Part shown: positions 1 to 7,420 of the stretch, in pieces
Layout of the letters: every line of letters starts with the position of its first letter
How positions within the stretch are numbered: position 1 is the first letter of the stretch
NCBI GenBank assembly: GCA_025362915.1
Contig: JANYEU010000153.1
Location: 1 to 40,533, forward strand
DNA: 40,533 bases
Direction: 5' to 3'
DNA from: Chitinophagaceae bacterium
GTDB taxonomy: Bacteria; Bacteroidota; Bacteroidia; Chitinophagales; Chitinophagaceae
Notes under the pieces: model-generated
The model's database searches: none
What the model saw: only the letters and a program-made list of their open reading frames with translations
Told to the model about the DNA's origin: nothing
Position numbers and translations under genes: made by a program

Positions 1-697
1 GTACGAAAGCTTACAAGAAATATATGCTGCATTACCAGATGATTGGAAGGTATTTGTAGAATACAAGGCATTCGAACCTAACTTCTATTCAATGAGTGTG
101 GGAGATTGGGGACAATCATATTTATTCGCTTCCAAACTAGGACCAAAGGCTTATACTTTGGTAGATTTAGGTCACCATTTACCTAATGCTAACATCGAAC
201 AGATTGTTAGTTTGCTGATGATGGAAAACAAGTTGGCAGGCTTTCATTTTAATGATAGTAAATATGGTGATGATGACCTTACCGTTGGTTCTATCAATCC
301 ATATCAATTATTCCTAATCTTCAACGAATTGGTAGAAGGGATGGATGCTAAAGACATGAACCACGCTACAGATTTAGGCTGGATGATTGACGCTAGCCAC
401 AATGTAAAAGACCCATTGGAAGATTTATTACAATCTATCGAAGCCATCATGATTGCTTATGCACAAGCTTTATTGGTTGATACAAAAGCATTAAAAGCTG
501 CACAAGAAATTAATGATGTAGTTGCTGCGCAGGAGATATTACAAACCGCTTACCGTACAGATGTTCGCCCATTGGTTGCCCAAGCAAGATTATTATCTGG
601 TGGAGCAATTCAACCAATTAAGTTGTTCCGTGAGCAACAAGTAAGAAAGCAATTGGTAAAAGCAAGAGGAGAAAAAACTGCCGCAACCGGACTTTAA
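1..697 (+). CDS. L-rhamnose isomerase-type sugar isomerase, 3' part
   Basis: The open frame enters from the left edge (first full codon at base 2) and ends at TAA 695-697, so the N-terminal part lies outside the window. The ATG at 92 is internal. Visible blocks are VEYKAFEPNFY, VDLGHH, NIEQIV and GFHFNDSKYGDDD, followed by SINPYQLF. These resemble the metal-binding TIM-barrel core of the Pseudomonas stutzeri/Bacillus-type L-rhamnose isomerases (RhaI), not the E. coli RhaA family. The family interconverts L-rhamnose and L-rhamnulose, and some members accept other aldoses. The sugar kinase 84 bp downstream on the same strand fits a rhamnose or related deoxysugar pathway. Family is fairly sure; the exact substrate is inference. 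Confidence 0.85.
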   Translation, partial: YESLQEIYAALPDDWKVFVEYKAFEPNFYSMSVGDWGQSYLFASKLGPKAYTLVDLGHHLPNANIEQIVSLLMMENKLAGFHFNDSKYGDDDLTVGSINPYQLFLIFNELVEGMDAKDMNHATDLGWMIDASHNVKDPLEDLLQSIEAIMIAYAQALLVDTKALKAAQEINDVVAAQEILQTAYRTDVRPLVAQARLLSGGAIQPIKLFREQQVRKQLVKARGEKTAATGL

Positions 698-699
698 GC

Positions 700-767
700 A
701 ATTATGAGTTATGAGATATGAATTATGAGTTAAATACTCGTGGTTTCTTTACTCATAACTCATAATT
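700..767. repeat. Intergenic inverted repeat, 16-bp perfect arms
   Basis: Arms AATTATGAGTTATGAG (700-715) and its exact complement (752-767) flank a 36-nt centre, with further partial copies of the word TTATGA or TCATAA on both sides. It fills the spacer between the isomerase and kinase genes. A transcript could fold into a long hairpin, but no T-tract follows, so it is not a typical intrinsic terminator. Confidence 0.8.
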
Positions 768-781
768 CATAACTTATAACT

Positions 782-2137
782 ATGCTTTCTGTTATCGCCA
801 TATTTGATATTGGTAAAACCAATAAAAAGTTCTTTCTGTTTGATGAAGAATATCAAATAGTGTTTGAGCAACTTCAACAGTTTCCAGAAACAGTTGATGA
901 AGATGGTTTTCCTTGCGATGATATTCATGCACTTACTGCTTGGATACGTCAGTCTATTCAGGAAATACTTTCCATGAAGGCTTACGCTTTGCAAGCCATC
1001 AATTTCTCGGCTTATGGTGCAAGTTTTGTTCATTTGGATGCTATTGGAAATGTTGTTGCGCCATTGTACAATTACCTGAAACCTTTCGCCGATTCCTTAA
1101 AGGAAGACTTCTATAATAAATATGGCGGAGAAGAACTATTTTCTGTAAAGACTGCTTCTCCTGTTTTGGGTAACCTTAATTCTAGTCTTCAGATTTATCG
1201 GTTAAAACATGAAAATCCCGAGTTATTCACTCAGATAAAACACTCTTTACACCTTCCACAATACCTTAGTTTCCTTGTTTCTGGTCGGTTCTTTTCGGAT
1301 ATTACCAGCATTGGCTGTCATACAGCCTTATGGAACTTTACAGAATATCGCTACCACGATTGGGTTCATCAGGAGGGCATTGGCGAAAAGCTAGCCCCTA
1401 TCCATCCATCCAATCAGATGATGCACATAAATATCAACGATAAACCGCTACTTTGTGGTACTGGTTTGCATGATAGTTCTGCTGCACTCATCCCCTATTT
1501 GGCTAGTTTCACTGAACCTTTTGTGCTTATTTCTACAGGCACTTGGTGCATTACCCTCAATCCTTTCAACAAAAACAACCTTACTCCACACGAGCTAAAG
1601 GAAGATTGTTTGTGCTATATAGATTTTCATGGTAACCCAGTGAAGGCTGCACGTTTATTTGCGGGGAATGAACACGAAATACAAACAAAAAAACTTGCAG
1701 AACAGTACAATGTTGCAAATGACTATTATAAGACTGTTGCTTATCAACCGGAAATCATTGCCCAATACCAAACTGACAACGCCAAGACCATTCAACAATC
1801 GGGATTAAAAGTCTCCTCTTTTGGAGAAAGGGATTTGCAAGCATATCCCACTTACGAAGAAGCATACCATCAATTGATAATTGATATTATGCAAATGCAA
1901 GTGGCTAGTACCAACCTTGTATTGCAAGGCAGCACCAAGAAATTGTTTGTGGATGGTGGTTTTAGCAAGAATCCTATTTACATGAATTTATTGGCCGCAG
2001 CTTTTCCTGCCACCGAGGTTTATAGTACTTATGTTGCACAGGCTACAGCCATTGGTGCTGCCATTGCTGTTCATAAACAATGGAACAGTCAGCCTCTTCC
2101 CATAGAAAAAATCATTCAGTTAAAGCGTTTTAAATAA
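782..2137 (+). CDS. FGGY-family carbohydrate kinase, probably rhamnulokinase-like
   Basis: A 451-residue protein with the two-lobed hexokinase/actin fold of FGGY sugar kinases. The N-terminal phosphate-binding loop is IAIFDIGKTNKK (about 5-16), the second phosphate loop is LISTGTWCITLNPF in the middle, and the C-terminal adenosine motif is LFVDGGFSKNP (about 388-398). The family transfers the gamma phosphate of ATP to an open-chain sugar in the cytoplasm. It follows the L-rhamnose-type isomerase gene on the same strand, so L-rhamnulose is the most likely substrate; that assignment is inferred from the neighbour. ATG at 782 directly follows the inverted repeat. L-fuculokinase or a related FGGY kinase is the main alternative. 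Confidence 0.85.
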   Translation: MLSVIAIFDIGKTNKKFFLFDEEYQIVFEQLQQFPETVDEDGFPCDDIHALTAWIRQSIQEILSMKAYALQAINFSAYGASFVHLDAIGNVVAPLYNYLKPFADSLKEDFYNKYGGEELFSVKTASPVLGNLNSSLQIYRLKHENPELFTQIKHSLHLPQYLSFLVSGRFFSDITSIGCHTALWNFTEYRYHDWVHQEGIGEKLAPIHPSNQMMHININDKPLLCGTGLHDSSAALIPYLASFTEPFVLISTGTWCITLNPFNKNNLTPHELKEDCLCYIDFHGNPVKAARLFAGNEHEIQTKKLAEQYNVANDYYKTVAYQPEIIAQYQTDNAKTIQQSGLKVSSFGERDLQAYPTYEEAYHQLIIDIMQMQVASTNLVLQGSTKKLFVDGGFSKNPIYMNLLAAAFPATEVYSTYVAQATAIGAAIAVHKQWNSQPLPIEKIIQLKRFK

Positions 2138-2265
2138 GAATTAAGTATTTTGATAGTTATTGATTATAGCATCCTGAGTGTATCTAAATGTTAAACTAGA
2201 AGTTTATGTAGCTATTAATTAAAATATCTTAGTTTCAGAGGCTGTTGCAAACAACATTCCCCATT

Positions 2266-3297
2266 ATGAAAAGAAAAGATTTATATAGTTACATAGACAT
2301 AAATTACTATTCGGCAACGCCCAAATACCTTCAGCTTGCCAATGCAATCATTAAAGCCATCAACGAAGGGAAGCTAAAAAAGGATGAGTCGCTGCCGTCT
2401 TTGAATGAATTGGGAGATGAATTTGAGATAGCACGTGCCACGGTGGAAAAGAGTTATAAGCACCTGAAAGAGATTGGCATAATTGCTTCTGTGCCTGGCA
2501 AAGGATACTTCATTAAAAATACTCAGCTAAACAATCCATTAAAAATATTATTGCTGTTCAATAAATTAAGCCCACATAAAAAGGTTGTGTACGATTCGTT
2601 TGTGGCACATATTGGCGAAACCGCTTCGATAGATCTGTTTATCTATAATAATGACTTTTCTTTTTTCAAGAAACTTTTATCCCCCCGTATCAACGATTAT
2701 ACGCACTATGTCATCCTGCCCCATTTCATGGAGGGTGGCAGTAGTGTGCACGAAATAATCAATACCATTCCCAAGCATAAATTGGTGCTTCTGGATAAGT
2801 TAATCCCTGGTGTGACAGGCGATTTTGCTGCAATATATGAGAACTTTGAGAAAGATATCTACTACGCCTTGGAAGAGGCAAAGGAGCATTTGAGTAAATA
2901 TCACACCATTAAGATAATCTTTCCAGAATACACACATTTTCCTGTAGAAATAGTAACAGGCTTTGAACGTTTTTGTGATGAATATGCTTTCAAACATTTT
3001 GTTGTGAGGAATTTGAAGAAAGAGCCCATCAATAAAGGGGAAGTTTTTATTACATTGATGGAAGACGATTTGGTTGTTTTGATAGAAAGGATTGTATCCA
3101 TGCCATTAATAGTGGGTAAAGATGTAGGCGTTATCTCTTATAATGAATCCTCTGTAAAAAAGATTATCCTTAATGGCATTACCACTGTTTCCACCGACTT
3201 TCAATTGATGGGCGAACGTGCTGCACAGGCAATATTAGACCAATCGGTTGCCCATGAGGAAATCCCCTTTCATTTAACGCTGAGGGCTTCGTTGTAA
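2266..3297 (+). CDS. GntR-family transcriptional regulator with LacI-like sensor domain
   Basis: A 343-residue protein starting at ATG 2266; the frame is open back to a TTG at 2245, but MKRKDLYSYIDI is the better N-terminus. Residues about 15-82 form a GntR winged helix-turn-helix (PKYLQLANAIIKAI, LPSLNEL, ARATVEKSYKHL, PGKGYFI). The remaining 260 residues look like a periplasmic-binding-protein/LacI-type ligand domain, ending in GERAAQAILDQ. This architecture is common in Bacteroidota beside sugar genes. Its place directly after the isomerase and kinase genes suggests it controls this locus in response to the sugar or a phosphorylated intermediate; that is inference. Confidence 0.85.
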   Translation: MKRKDLYSYIDINYYSATPKYLQLANAIIKAINEGKLKKDESLPSLNELGDEFEIARATVEKSYKHLKEIGIIASVPGKGYFIKNTQLNNPLKILLLFNKLSPHKKVVYDSFVAHIGETASIDLFIYNNDFSFFKKLLSPRINDYTHYVILPHFMEGGSSVHEIINTIPKHKLVLLDKLIPGVTGDFAAIYENFEKDIYYALEEAKEHLSKYHTIKIIFPEYTHFPVEIVTGFERFCDEYAFKHFVVRNLKKEPINKGEVFITLMEDDLVVLIERIVSMPLIVGKDVGVISYNESSVKKIILNGITTVSTDFQLMGERAAQAILDQSVAHEEIPFHLTLRASL

Positions 3298-3575
3298 TCA
3301 GTTAGTAATTATAAATATTAGTTATCAGTTAAACAAGTTATTGATAAGCCTTATGCAGAAGATTATCCTAAAAATATCGCCGTATTTGCCAAAAAGAACA
3401 GCATTACCTCACAGATAGTGTGGCTTTGTCTTCTTCGCATAACAATCATTTTTATTAAATGACGAAACTAGCCAAATAAACATAATTCCCTCCAATTATA
3501 TCTTTATTTGAAAAAGTTGTTTATCCTAATTTGAAGGCTTTTTGTTTTTGGTTCATTTTTAGTCTGAAAAGAGGC
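3298..3575. other. Gene-free spacer after the GntR gene
   Basis: No convincing coding frame or RNA gene. It begins with short word repeats (AGTTAGTAATTATAAATATTAGTTATCAG) spaced over 3299-3330 that could form a weak hairpin, then ordinary AT-rich DNA leading into the tandem repeats from 3576. Confidence 0.5.
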
Positions 3576-3615
3576 AAAGTCAGCACTCTTTTACATAAAG
3601 TCAGCACTCTTTTAC
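3576..3615. repeat. Two direct copies of a 19-nt word, 21-nt period
   Basis: AAAGTCAGCACTCTTTTAC occurs at 3576-3594 and again, identical, at 3597-3615 with two bases between. It immediately precedes the 62-bp hairpin array and may belong to the same element. Confidence 0.85.
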
Positions 3616-3616
3616 T

Positions 3617-3762
3617 AAAACCTGACAAGCGGAGTACCATTCTTGTCAGGTTTACTACAAATCTTGTCAAGTTTTATCAAAACTTGACAAGCGAAGCACC
3701 TTTCTTGTCAAGTTTATCCCTAATCTTGTCAAGTTTTATCAAAACCTGACAAGCGGAGTGAA
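3617..3762. repeat. Tandem 62-bp hairpin array, about 2.4 copies
   Basis: Units begin at 3617, 3679 and 3741, exactly 62 bp apart; the third is partial. Each full unit holds a 12-bp hairpin (unit 1 arms 3618-3629 and 3642-3653; unit 2 arms 3680-3691 and 3704-3715) and then the left half of a second palindrome that pairs with the start of the next unit. Unit 1 has AAACCTGACAAG with CTTGTCAGGTTT; unit 2 has AAACTTGACAAG with CTTGTCAAGTTT. The C-to-T change is matched by G-to-A in the other arm. No protein-like frame is convincing here. Confidence 0.85.
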
Positions 3763-3795
3763 TATCTGGTTAGAATTCATGAAAAGAGAGCTGAC

Positions 3796-3828
3796 TTTGA
3801 TAATAAATAGGGTGTTAGTATATATTTG
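3796..3828 (+). promoter_or_regulatory. Bacteroidota-type promoter before the ankyrin gene
   Basis: TTTG at 3796-3799 and TATATTTG at 3821-3828 are separated by 21 nt, matching the TTTG / TAnnTTTG pattern of the primary sigma factor in this phylum. Transcription would start around 3835 and give a leader of about 70 nt before ATG 3905. Confidence 0.65.
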
Positions 3829-3904
3829 TAGAGAGATAAAATTAAATAACCGTTCTATTGAATATTCTAAATAAAATATTGGGAGGAAGGAAATCAGAAA
3901 AGCC

Positions 3905-4587
3905 ATGCCACGCTATTACTTACGAAAAATTAGAGTTAGCTCAAGAGTTATAAAATATGGTTACGACCCAAATACACTCGACGATTTTGGACAAAATCCT
4001 TTTTTTAAAATTGTCTATAACAGTAGAGGAACGCAAATTGACTTTTTGAGATTATTTATATCTTATGGAGCAAATATAAATTTTCAAAACTCAGGTGATT
4101 TGTCTAGTCCTGTTTTTCATGCAACAGGAAATGCCTTAAAGGTTTTGATAGAAAATGGAGCCAAATTAAAAATCAAAAATAAGCATGGATCAACTCCATT
4201 GCATAGCGTAACCAATGTTGAGAATGCGGAGTTACTCATTAAATTGGGTCTTAACATCAATGAGAAAGACAACCTCTTTTCTACTTTACTACACGAAAGT
4301 GTTTTTGAAACGAATGAATTAGTAAAATTTTTATTGACAATGGTTCAGAGATTGATGCGCAAGACGTAAATGGCTGTACTCCATTGATGTATTTGGCACG
4401 AACAGAATATGTAACAGAAGAAGATGAACAGAAAGACATTCTTTTCAAAGCAAAGTATCTTATTGAGGCTGGGGCAGATGCAAGTTTGAAAGATAATTTT
4501 GAAAAGTCAGCAGTTGATAATGCCAACTCTGTAAATAATAATGTGTTTGCTGAATGGCTGAGAAATCAAGAAGTAAAGTCATTATAA
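3905..4587 (+). pseudogene. Ankyrin-repeat protein gene with one frameshift
   Basis: Two adjoining frames encode one continuous ankyrin protein. The first (3905 to about 4330) carries repeats such as GSTPLHSVTNVENAELLIKL and LLHESVFETNELVKF; translation then runs to a stop at 4367-4369. The second frame resumes at about 4333 as IDNGSEIDAQDVNGCTPLMY and continues through LIEAGADASLKD to TAA 4587. Joined, it gives about five ankyrin repeats and a C-terminal cap, roughly 227 residues, with no signal peptide or membrane segment. The break lies at a T5 run (4328-4332), consistent with one lost base or two gained. Ankyrin repeats mediate protein binding; the partner is unknown. Whether the break is biological or a sequencing error cannot be told here. 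Confidence 0.8.
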
Positions 4588-4689
4588 TTAATACCGTATC
4601 AGCCAATTAGGTCTTACTGTTAAATTATGTTAGCGAAGCATATCCGAATGAAAAGGCAGATATTATAGATTTAAAACGAGAGTGTTCCA

Positions 4690-4757
4690 TCTAGCTCAAG
4701 TATTCAGCGAAGCTTGTCACTTGGGCTTATTAGTCAAACCAGTTTCTAACTGGAAAA
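4690..4757 (-). repeat. Two-hairpin repeat element, copy A
   Basis: Contains CCAGTTTCTAACTGG (4739-4753, 6-bp arms) and a second inverted pair CAAGT/ACTTG (4697-4701, 4719-4723). Read on the minus strand it aligns with 40313-40380: CCAGTTAnAAACTGG, then GACTAATA, then CAAGT, a short variable loop and ACTTG. It lies between the ankyrin gene and the unknown minus-strand gene at 4780. Confidence 0.7.
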
Positions 4758-4779
4758 TGCTTATATAAAGCTCAATATT

Positions 4780-5238
4780 TTACATCGAAGCAATCCTTGC
4801 CAATGCTGCCATAAAGGTTTTATGGTTTTTAAAGTCGGCTCTGAACTTTTTGCCTACCACCGTGCCAAAACTTAGCACTTTTCCCCTTATCTCTTCTATG
4901 TTTGCCGTAGAATCGTCCGTTCCATTGCTATTAAGAATCCTCATCTCCTCATCTAGCAGCATGGCAACGCAGGCAAAATGTACAACCGAAAAGTAAATAA
5001 TGATATGCTTTTCATTCATCGGCACTTGTTTGTTTCGCACATTTATTATCCTATTGTTCAATACATGAAAATCAGCAGCCGTAAAATAGCCTAAGTCTGT
5101 AATAAAGCTATGGATGGCATAGTTTTCATCGCCAAGCAGACGCTCGAATAGCACAAACGCCGTTGCCGAGTAAGTGTGGTGAATATCCGTATTGTTGAAG
5201 GTAAAAAGTATTGGGGCTTGATGAGTGTTTGTGGGCAT
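4780..5238 (-). CDS. Hypothetical protein, 152 aa
   Basis: I do not recognise this protein. It runs from ATG (5236-5238) to a stop at 4780-4782. It is a soluble-looking mixed alpha/beta protein with no signal peptide. Its central part is hydrophobic (EKHIIIYFSVVHFACVAMLL, about 77-96), and the C-terminus is basic (GKKFRADFKNHKTFMAALARI). Amino-acid composition looks like a real gene and there is no better frame on either strand. It stands alone: the spacers on both sides exceed 190 bp and hold repeats or a tRNA gene. No function is proposed. Confidence 0.6.
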   Translation of the reverse strand: MPTNTHQAPILFTFNNTDIHHTYSATAFVLFERLLGDENYAIHSFITDLGYFTAADFHVLNNRIINVRNKQVPMNEKHIIIYFSVVHFACVAMLLDEEMRILNSNGTDDSTANIEEIRGKVLSFGTVVGKKFRADFKNHKTFMAALARIASM

Positions 5239-5437
5239 AGAGATGTTATTTAATGAATGATGATACGAAAATCATTTCCATTCAAAAGGAAGCTTGTAAA
5301 ACTTTACTGCCAAAGGTTTTATTTGTTTCTAACCATTACTTGTTTTGAAGAGCAGTGTACCCAAGAATAAATATTGATACAAGGGAGGTCGCTTAAAAAG
5401 AACGCCGATACAATAAAAATTGGAAGTTTATGGGCAT
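5239..5437. other. Spacer upstream of the unknown minus-strand gene
   Basis: About 200 bp between the start of the unknown gene (5238) and the tRNA terminator. No gene or clear TAnnTTTG box was found; it presumably holds the promoter of the unknown gene. Confidence 0.4.
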
Positions 5438-5463
5438 AAAAAAAGCCACACATCTGTGTGACT
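5438..5463 (-). terminator. Intrinsic terminator downstream of tRNA-Asn
   Basis: On the minus strand the stem AGTCACACA / TGTGTGGCT (one G-T pair) is followed by seven T. It ends 9 nt after the tRNA 3' end, so it should end the tRNA transcript. Confidence 0.75.
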
Positions 5464-5472
5464 TTTTACCTG

Positions 5473-5546
5473 CTCCCGAATCTGGACTTGAACCAGAGAC
5501 CCTCTGATTAACAGTCAGATGCTCTAACCAACTGAGCTATTCGGGA
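5473..5546 (-). tRNA. tRNA-Asn (GTT anticodon)
   Basis: Read on the minus strand, the 74-nt gene has acceptor arms TCCCGAA and TTCGGGA, a D-arm with AGCTCAGTTGGTTAGAGC, the anticodon stem-loop CTGACTGTTAATCAG with anticodon GTT, and a T-arm with CTGGTTCAAGTCCAG. The discriminator base is G. The 3' CCA is not encoded, so it must be added by nucleotidyltransferase. Confidence 0.95.
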
Positions 5547-5564
5547 TTACTACCTTTATGTTTT

Positions 5565-5623
5565 CCGAGACCCTTTTGATTAATCCCGAAGTTTCGGGAC
5601 TAAACCAACTAAGCTATTCGGGA
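5565..5623 (-). pseudogene. Scrambled tRNA-Asn remnant upstream of the intact tRNA
   Basis: On the minus strand it begins TCCCGAATAGCTTAGTTGG, matching the acceptor and D-arm of the intact tRNA-Asn. It then carries the palindrome TCCCGAAACTTCGGGA (5584-5599), which is the two acceptor arms joined. It resumes with TTAATCAAAAGGGTCTC, matching the 3' side of the anticodon arm and the variable region. The anticodon bases and T-arm are missing, so it cannot make a tRNA. It sits 18 nt upstream of the functional copy in the same orientation. Confidence 0.7.
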
Positions 5624-5689
5624 GTGTTTCTCTTTGTTTCGGGTTGCAAAAATAGGGGTTGAAATTTAATGGCAAAAATTATTTTACAA

Positions 5690-6037
5690 TTATCCAAAAA
5701 TTCCTGCCTTTTCCATGCCAATATACACGCCATCTGCACGTTCTTCTGCCAAATAAGTTTTTAAATAGTATCCTTCTCCTGTTGTATTCCTCCCATTTTG
5801 CAGATTAAAAGCGTATCTGTGCAACGGACAAACAATATTTCCAACAGCATTAATATAGCCCTCAGCCATAATGCCACTTGCATGGGGACACTTGTAAGCA
5901 CACGCAAAAAGGGATTGGTTAAATTGGGCAAGGGTTACCTTTTTACCATTGGCTTCCACGACACACATATTGTTCGATTGAAAATCCAATTCGGCAATGC
6001 TATCTGCTACCTTATACCATTTGATTTCTTTTGGCAT
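5690..6037 (-). CDS. Rieske-type [2Fe-2S] ferredoxin
   Basis: A 115-residue soluble protein with both Rieske cluster motifs: C50-P-H52 (CPHASG) and C70-P-L-H73 (CPLHRYAFNLQNG). Two Cys and two His would bind one [2Fe-2S] cluster. There is no signal peptide, so it should be cytoplasmic. Its size is that of stand-alone Rieske ferredoxins related to NirD or dioxygenase ferredoxins, which pass electrons to a partner oxygenase or reductase. No partner enzyme is next to it; hflX lies 79 bp upstream on the same strand across a spacer that contains an inverted repeat. ATG at 6035-6037 is well supported. Confidence 0.88.
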   Translation of the reverse strand: MPKEIKWYKVADSIAELDFQSNNMCVVEANGKKVTLAQFNQSLFACAYKCPHASGIMAEGYINAVGNIVCPLHRYAFNLQNGRNTTGEGYYLKTYLAEERADGVYIGMEKAGIFG

Positions 6038-6057
6038 GGCGAATGTTTTATATAAAA

Positions 6058-6117
6058 GTTACAAGTTTCAGGTTACTGGTTTCTAGTATGTAAACCCTGC
6101 AACTTGTAACCAGTAAC
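6058..6117. repeat. Intergenic inverted repeat between hflX and the Rieske gene
   Basis: GTTACAAGTTTCAGG (6058-6072) pairs with 6096-6110 with one mismatch, and GTTACTGGTT (6072-6081) pairs exactly with 6108-6117, touching the last codon of hflX. The words resemble those at 11396-11434. No T-tract follows. Confidence 0.7.
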
Positions 6118-7301
6118 TAATAAGATACTTCCTTGTAAGGATAACGTACACCATACATCTCACGTACCTTGTTTACTATCACTTCTCTTAGCAGGTCTGT
6201 ATTGCTTTTTTCGGTGGCAGATATAAATACACAATTATAGTTTGTTTCGCGTTCCCAGCGTTCTTTCAGCTCACGCAGTATATCCTGTTTTACGCTTGAG
6301 CTAAGCCATTCATCAAAATACTTGGTCTCGTACAAATCCATCTTGTTAAAAACGGTGATGATGGGCTTGTCAAATGCCTTTAGTTCTTGCAATGTCTTGT
6401 TTACCACCCCAATCTGGTCTTCATATAGTACATGCGAAGTATCTACCACGTGTATCAATATATCTGCTTCCCTTACTTCATCCAAGGTGCTTTTAAAACT
6501 TTCCACCAAATGATGGGGCAGCTTTCTGATAAACCCAACAGTATCACTCAGCAGGAATGGGGTATTTTCAAACACTACTTTTCGGGTAGTAGTATCAAGT
6601 GTGGCAAATAATTTATTCTCGGCAAATATATCGCTTTTGCTAAGTAGGGTCATGATGGTACTCTTGCCCACGTTGGTGTACCCCACTAATGCCACTCTAA
6701 TAAATTCGCCCCGTTCCTTGCGTTGTGTAAAAGCTTGCTTATCTATCTCCTGCAACCTTTTGCGCAGCAACGAAATCTTATCTTTTACTATACGCCTATC
6801 CGTTTCTATTTCTGTTTCTCCCGGTCCGCGCGAGCCTATTCCTCCACCTTGTCTTTCCAAGTGCTTCCACATCCCTTTTAGTCTCGGAAGGATGTATTGG
6901 TATTGTGCCAATTCTACCTGCACTTTTGATTGGGCAGTACGGGCACGATTGGCAAATATGTCCAAAATTAAATCGCTTCTATCTACTGTTCTTACTTTTA
7001 GTTCGCTTTCTATATTGATAATTTGAGAACCTGTAAGCTCATCATCAAATATTACAATACCTATGTTTTTATTGAGTACGTAATTTTTAATTTCCTCCAG
7101 CTTCCCTTTCCCCACAAAGGTCTTGCTATCCGGACGCTCCAGTTTTTGTGTGAACCTTTTTACGGTAATGGCTCCGGCAGTCAATGCCAGAAATTCAAGT
7201 TCGTCCAGATATTCTTCTACTTGTTCGGGTGTTTGGTTCTTTTGTACAAGCCCAACCAACACCGCTCTTTCTTCTTCTTTAATCTTTTGTTTCTCTATCA
7301 A
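6117..7301 (-). CDS. hflX: GTPase HflX
   Basis: A 394-residue ribosome-associated GTPase; HflX binds the 50S subunit and can split stalled or hibernating ribosomes. The N-terminal domain carries GKGKLEEIK; a helical linker carries RQGGGIGSRGPGETEIETDRR (about 150-170). The G domain has G1 GYTNVGKST (207-215), G2 LDTTTR, G3 DTVGF (253-257) and G4 NKMD (319-322). The start is probably the TTG at 7299-7301, because a TAA lies just upstream in frame and no ATG precedes the conserved ERAVLVGL segment. It probably heads a transcription unit whose next gene is the Rieske ferredoxin. Confidence 0.95.
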   Translation of the reverse strand: MIEKQKIKEEERAVLVGLVQKNQTPEQVEEYLDELEFLALTAGAITVKRFTQKLERPDSKTFVGKGKLEEIKNYVLNKNIGIVIFDDELTGSQIINIESELKVRTVDRSDLILDIFANRARTAQSKVQVELAQYQYILPRLKGMWKHLERQGGGIGSRGPGETEIETDRRIVKDKISLLRKRLQEIDKQAFTQRKERGEFIRVALVGYTNVGKSTIMTLLSKSDIFAENKLFATLDTTTRKVVFENTPFLLSDTVGFIRKLPHHLVESFKSTLDEVREADILIHVVDTSHVLYEDQIGVVNKTLQELKAFDKPIITVFNKMDLYETKYFDEWLSSSVKQDILRELKERWERETNYNCVFISATEKSNTDLLREVIVNKVREMYGVRYPYKEVSY

Positions 7302-7365
7302 AATATATTATTTGATTTATTTAATTCAACCAGTTTATAAATGTACAGGTTTATTTTCATTAACT

Positions 7366-7397
7366 AAAAAACCCTGAAAGCATCAGCAATCAGGGTT
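7366..7397 (-). terminator. Intrinsic terminator of the outer-membrane protein gene
   Basis: On the minus strand AACCCTGA and TCAGGGTT form an 8-bp stem with a 12-nt loop, followed by a run of T. It lies 24 bp after the stop of the 7421-8197 gene and separates it from hflX. Confidence 0.75.
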
Positions 7398-7420
7398 CAA
7401 TAATTTATTGCTTATACTTA

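Noticed and set aside
3531..3749. 72-residue plus-strand frame over the 62-bp array
   Set aside because: It is made entirely of the repeat units, has biased composition and no family match; the DNA-level palindromes explain it better.
6601..7026. 141-residue plus-strand frame opposite hflX
   Set aside because: Antisense shadow of a strongly conserved GTPase gene.
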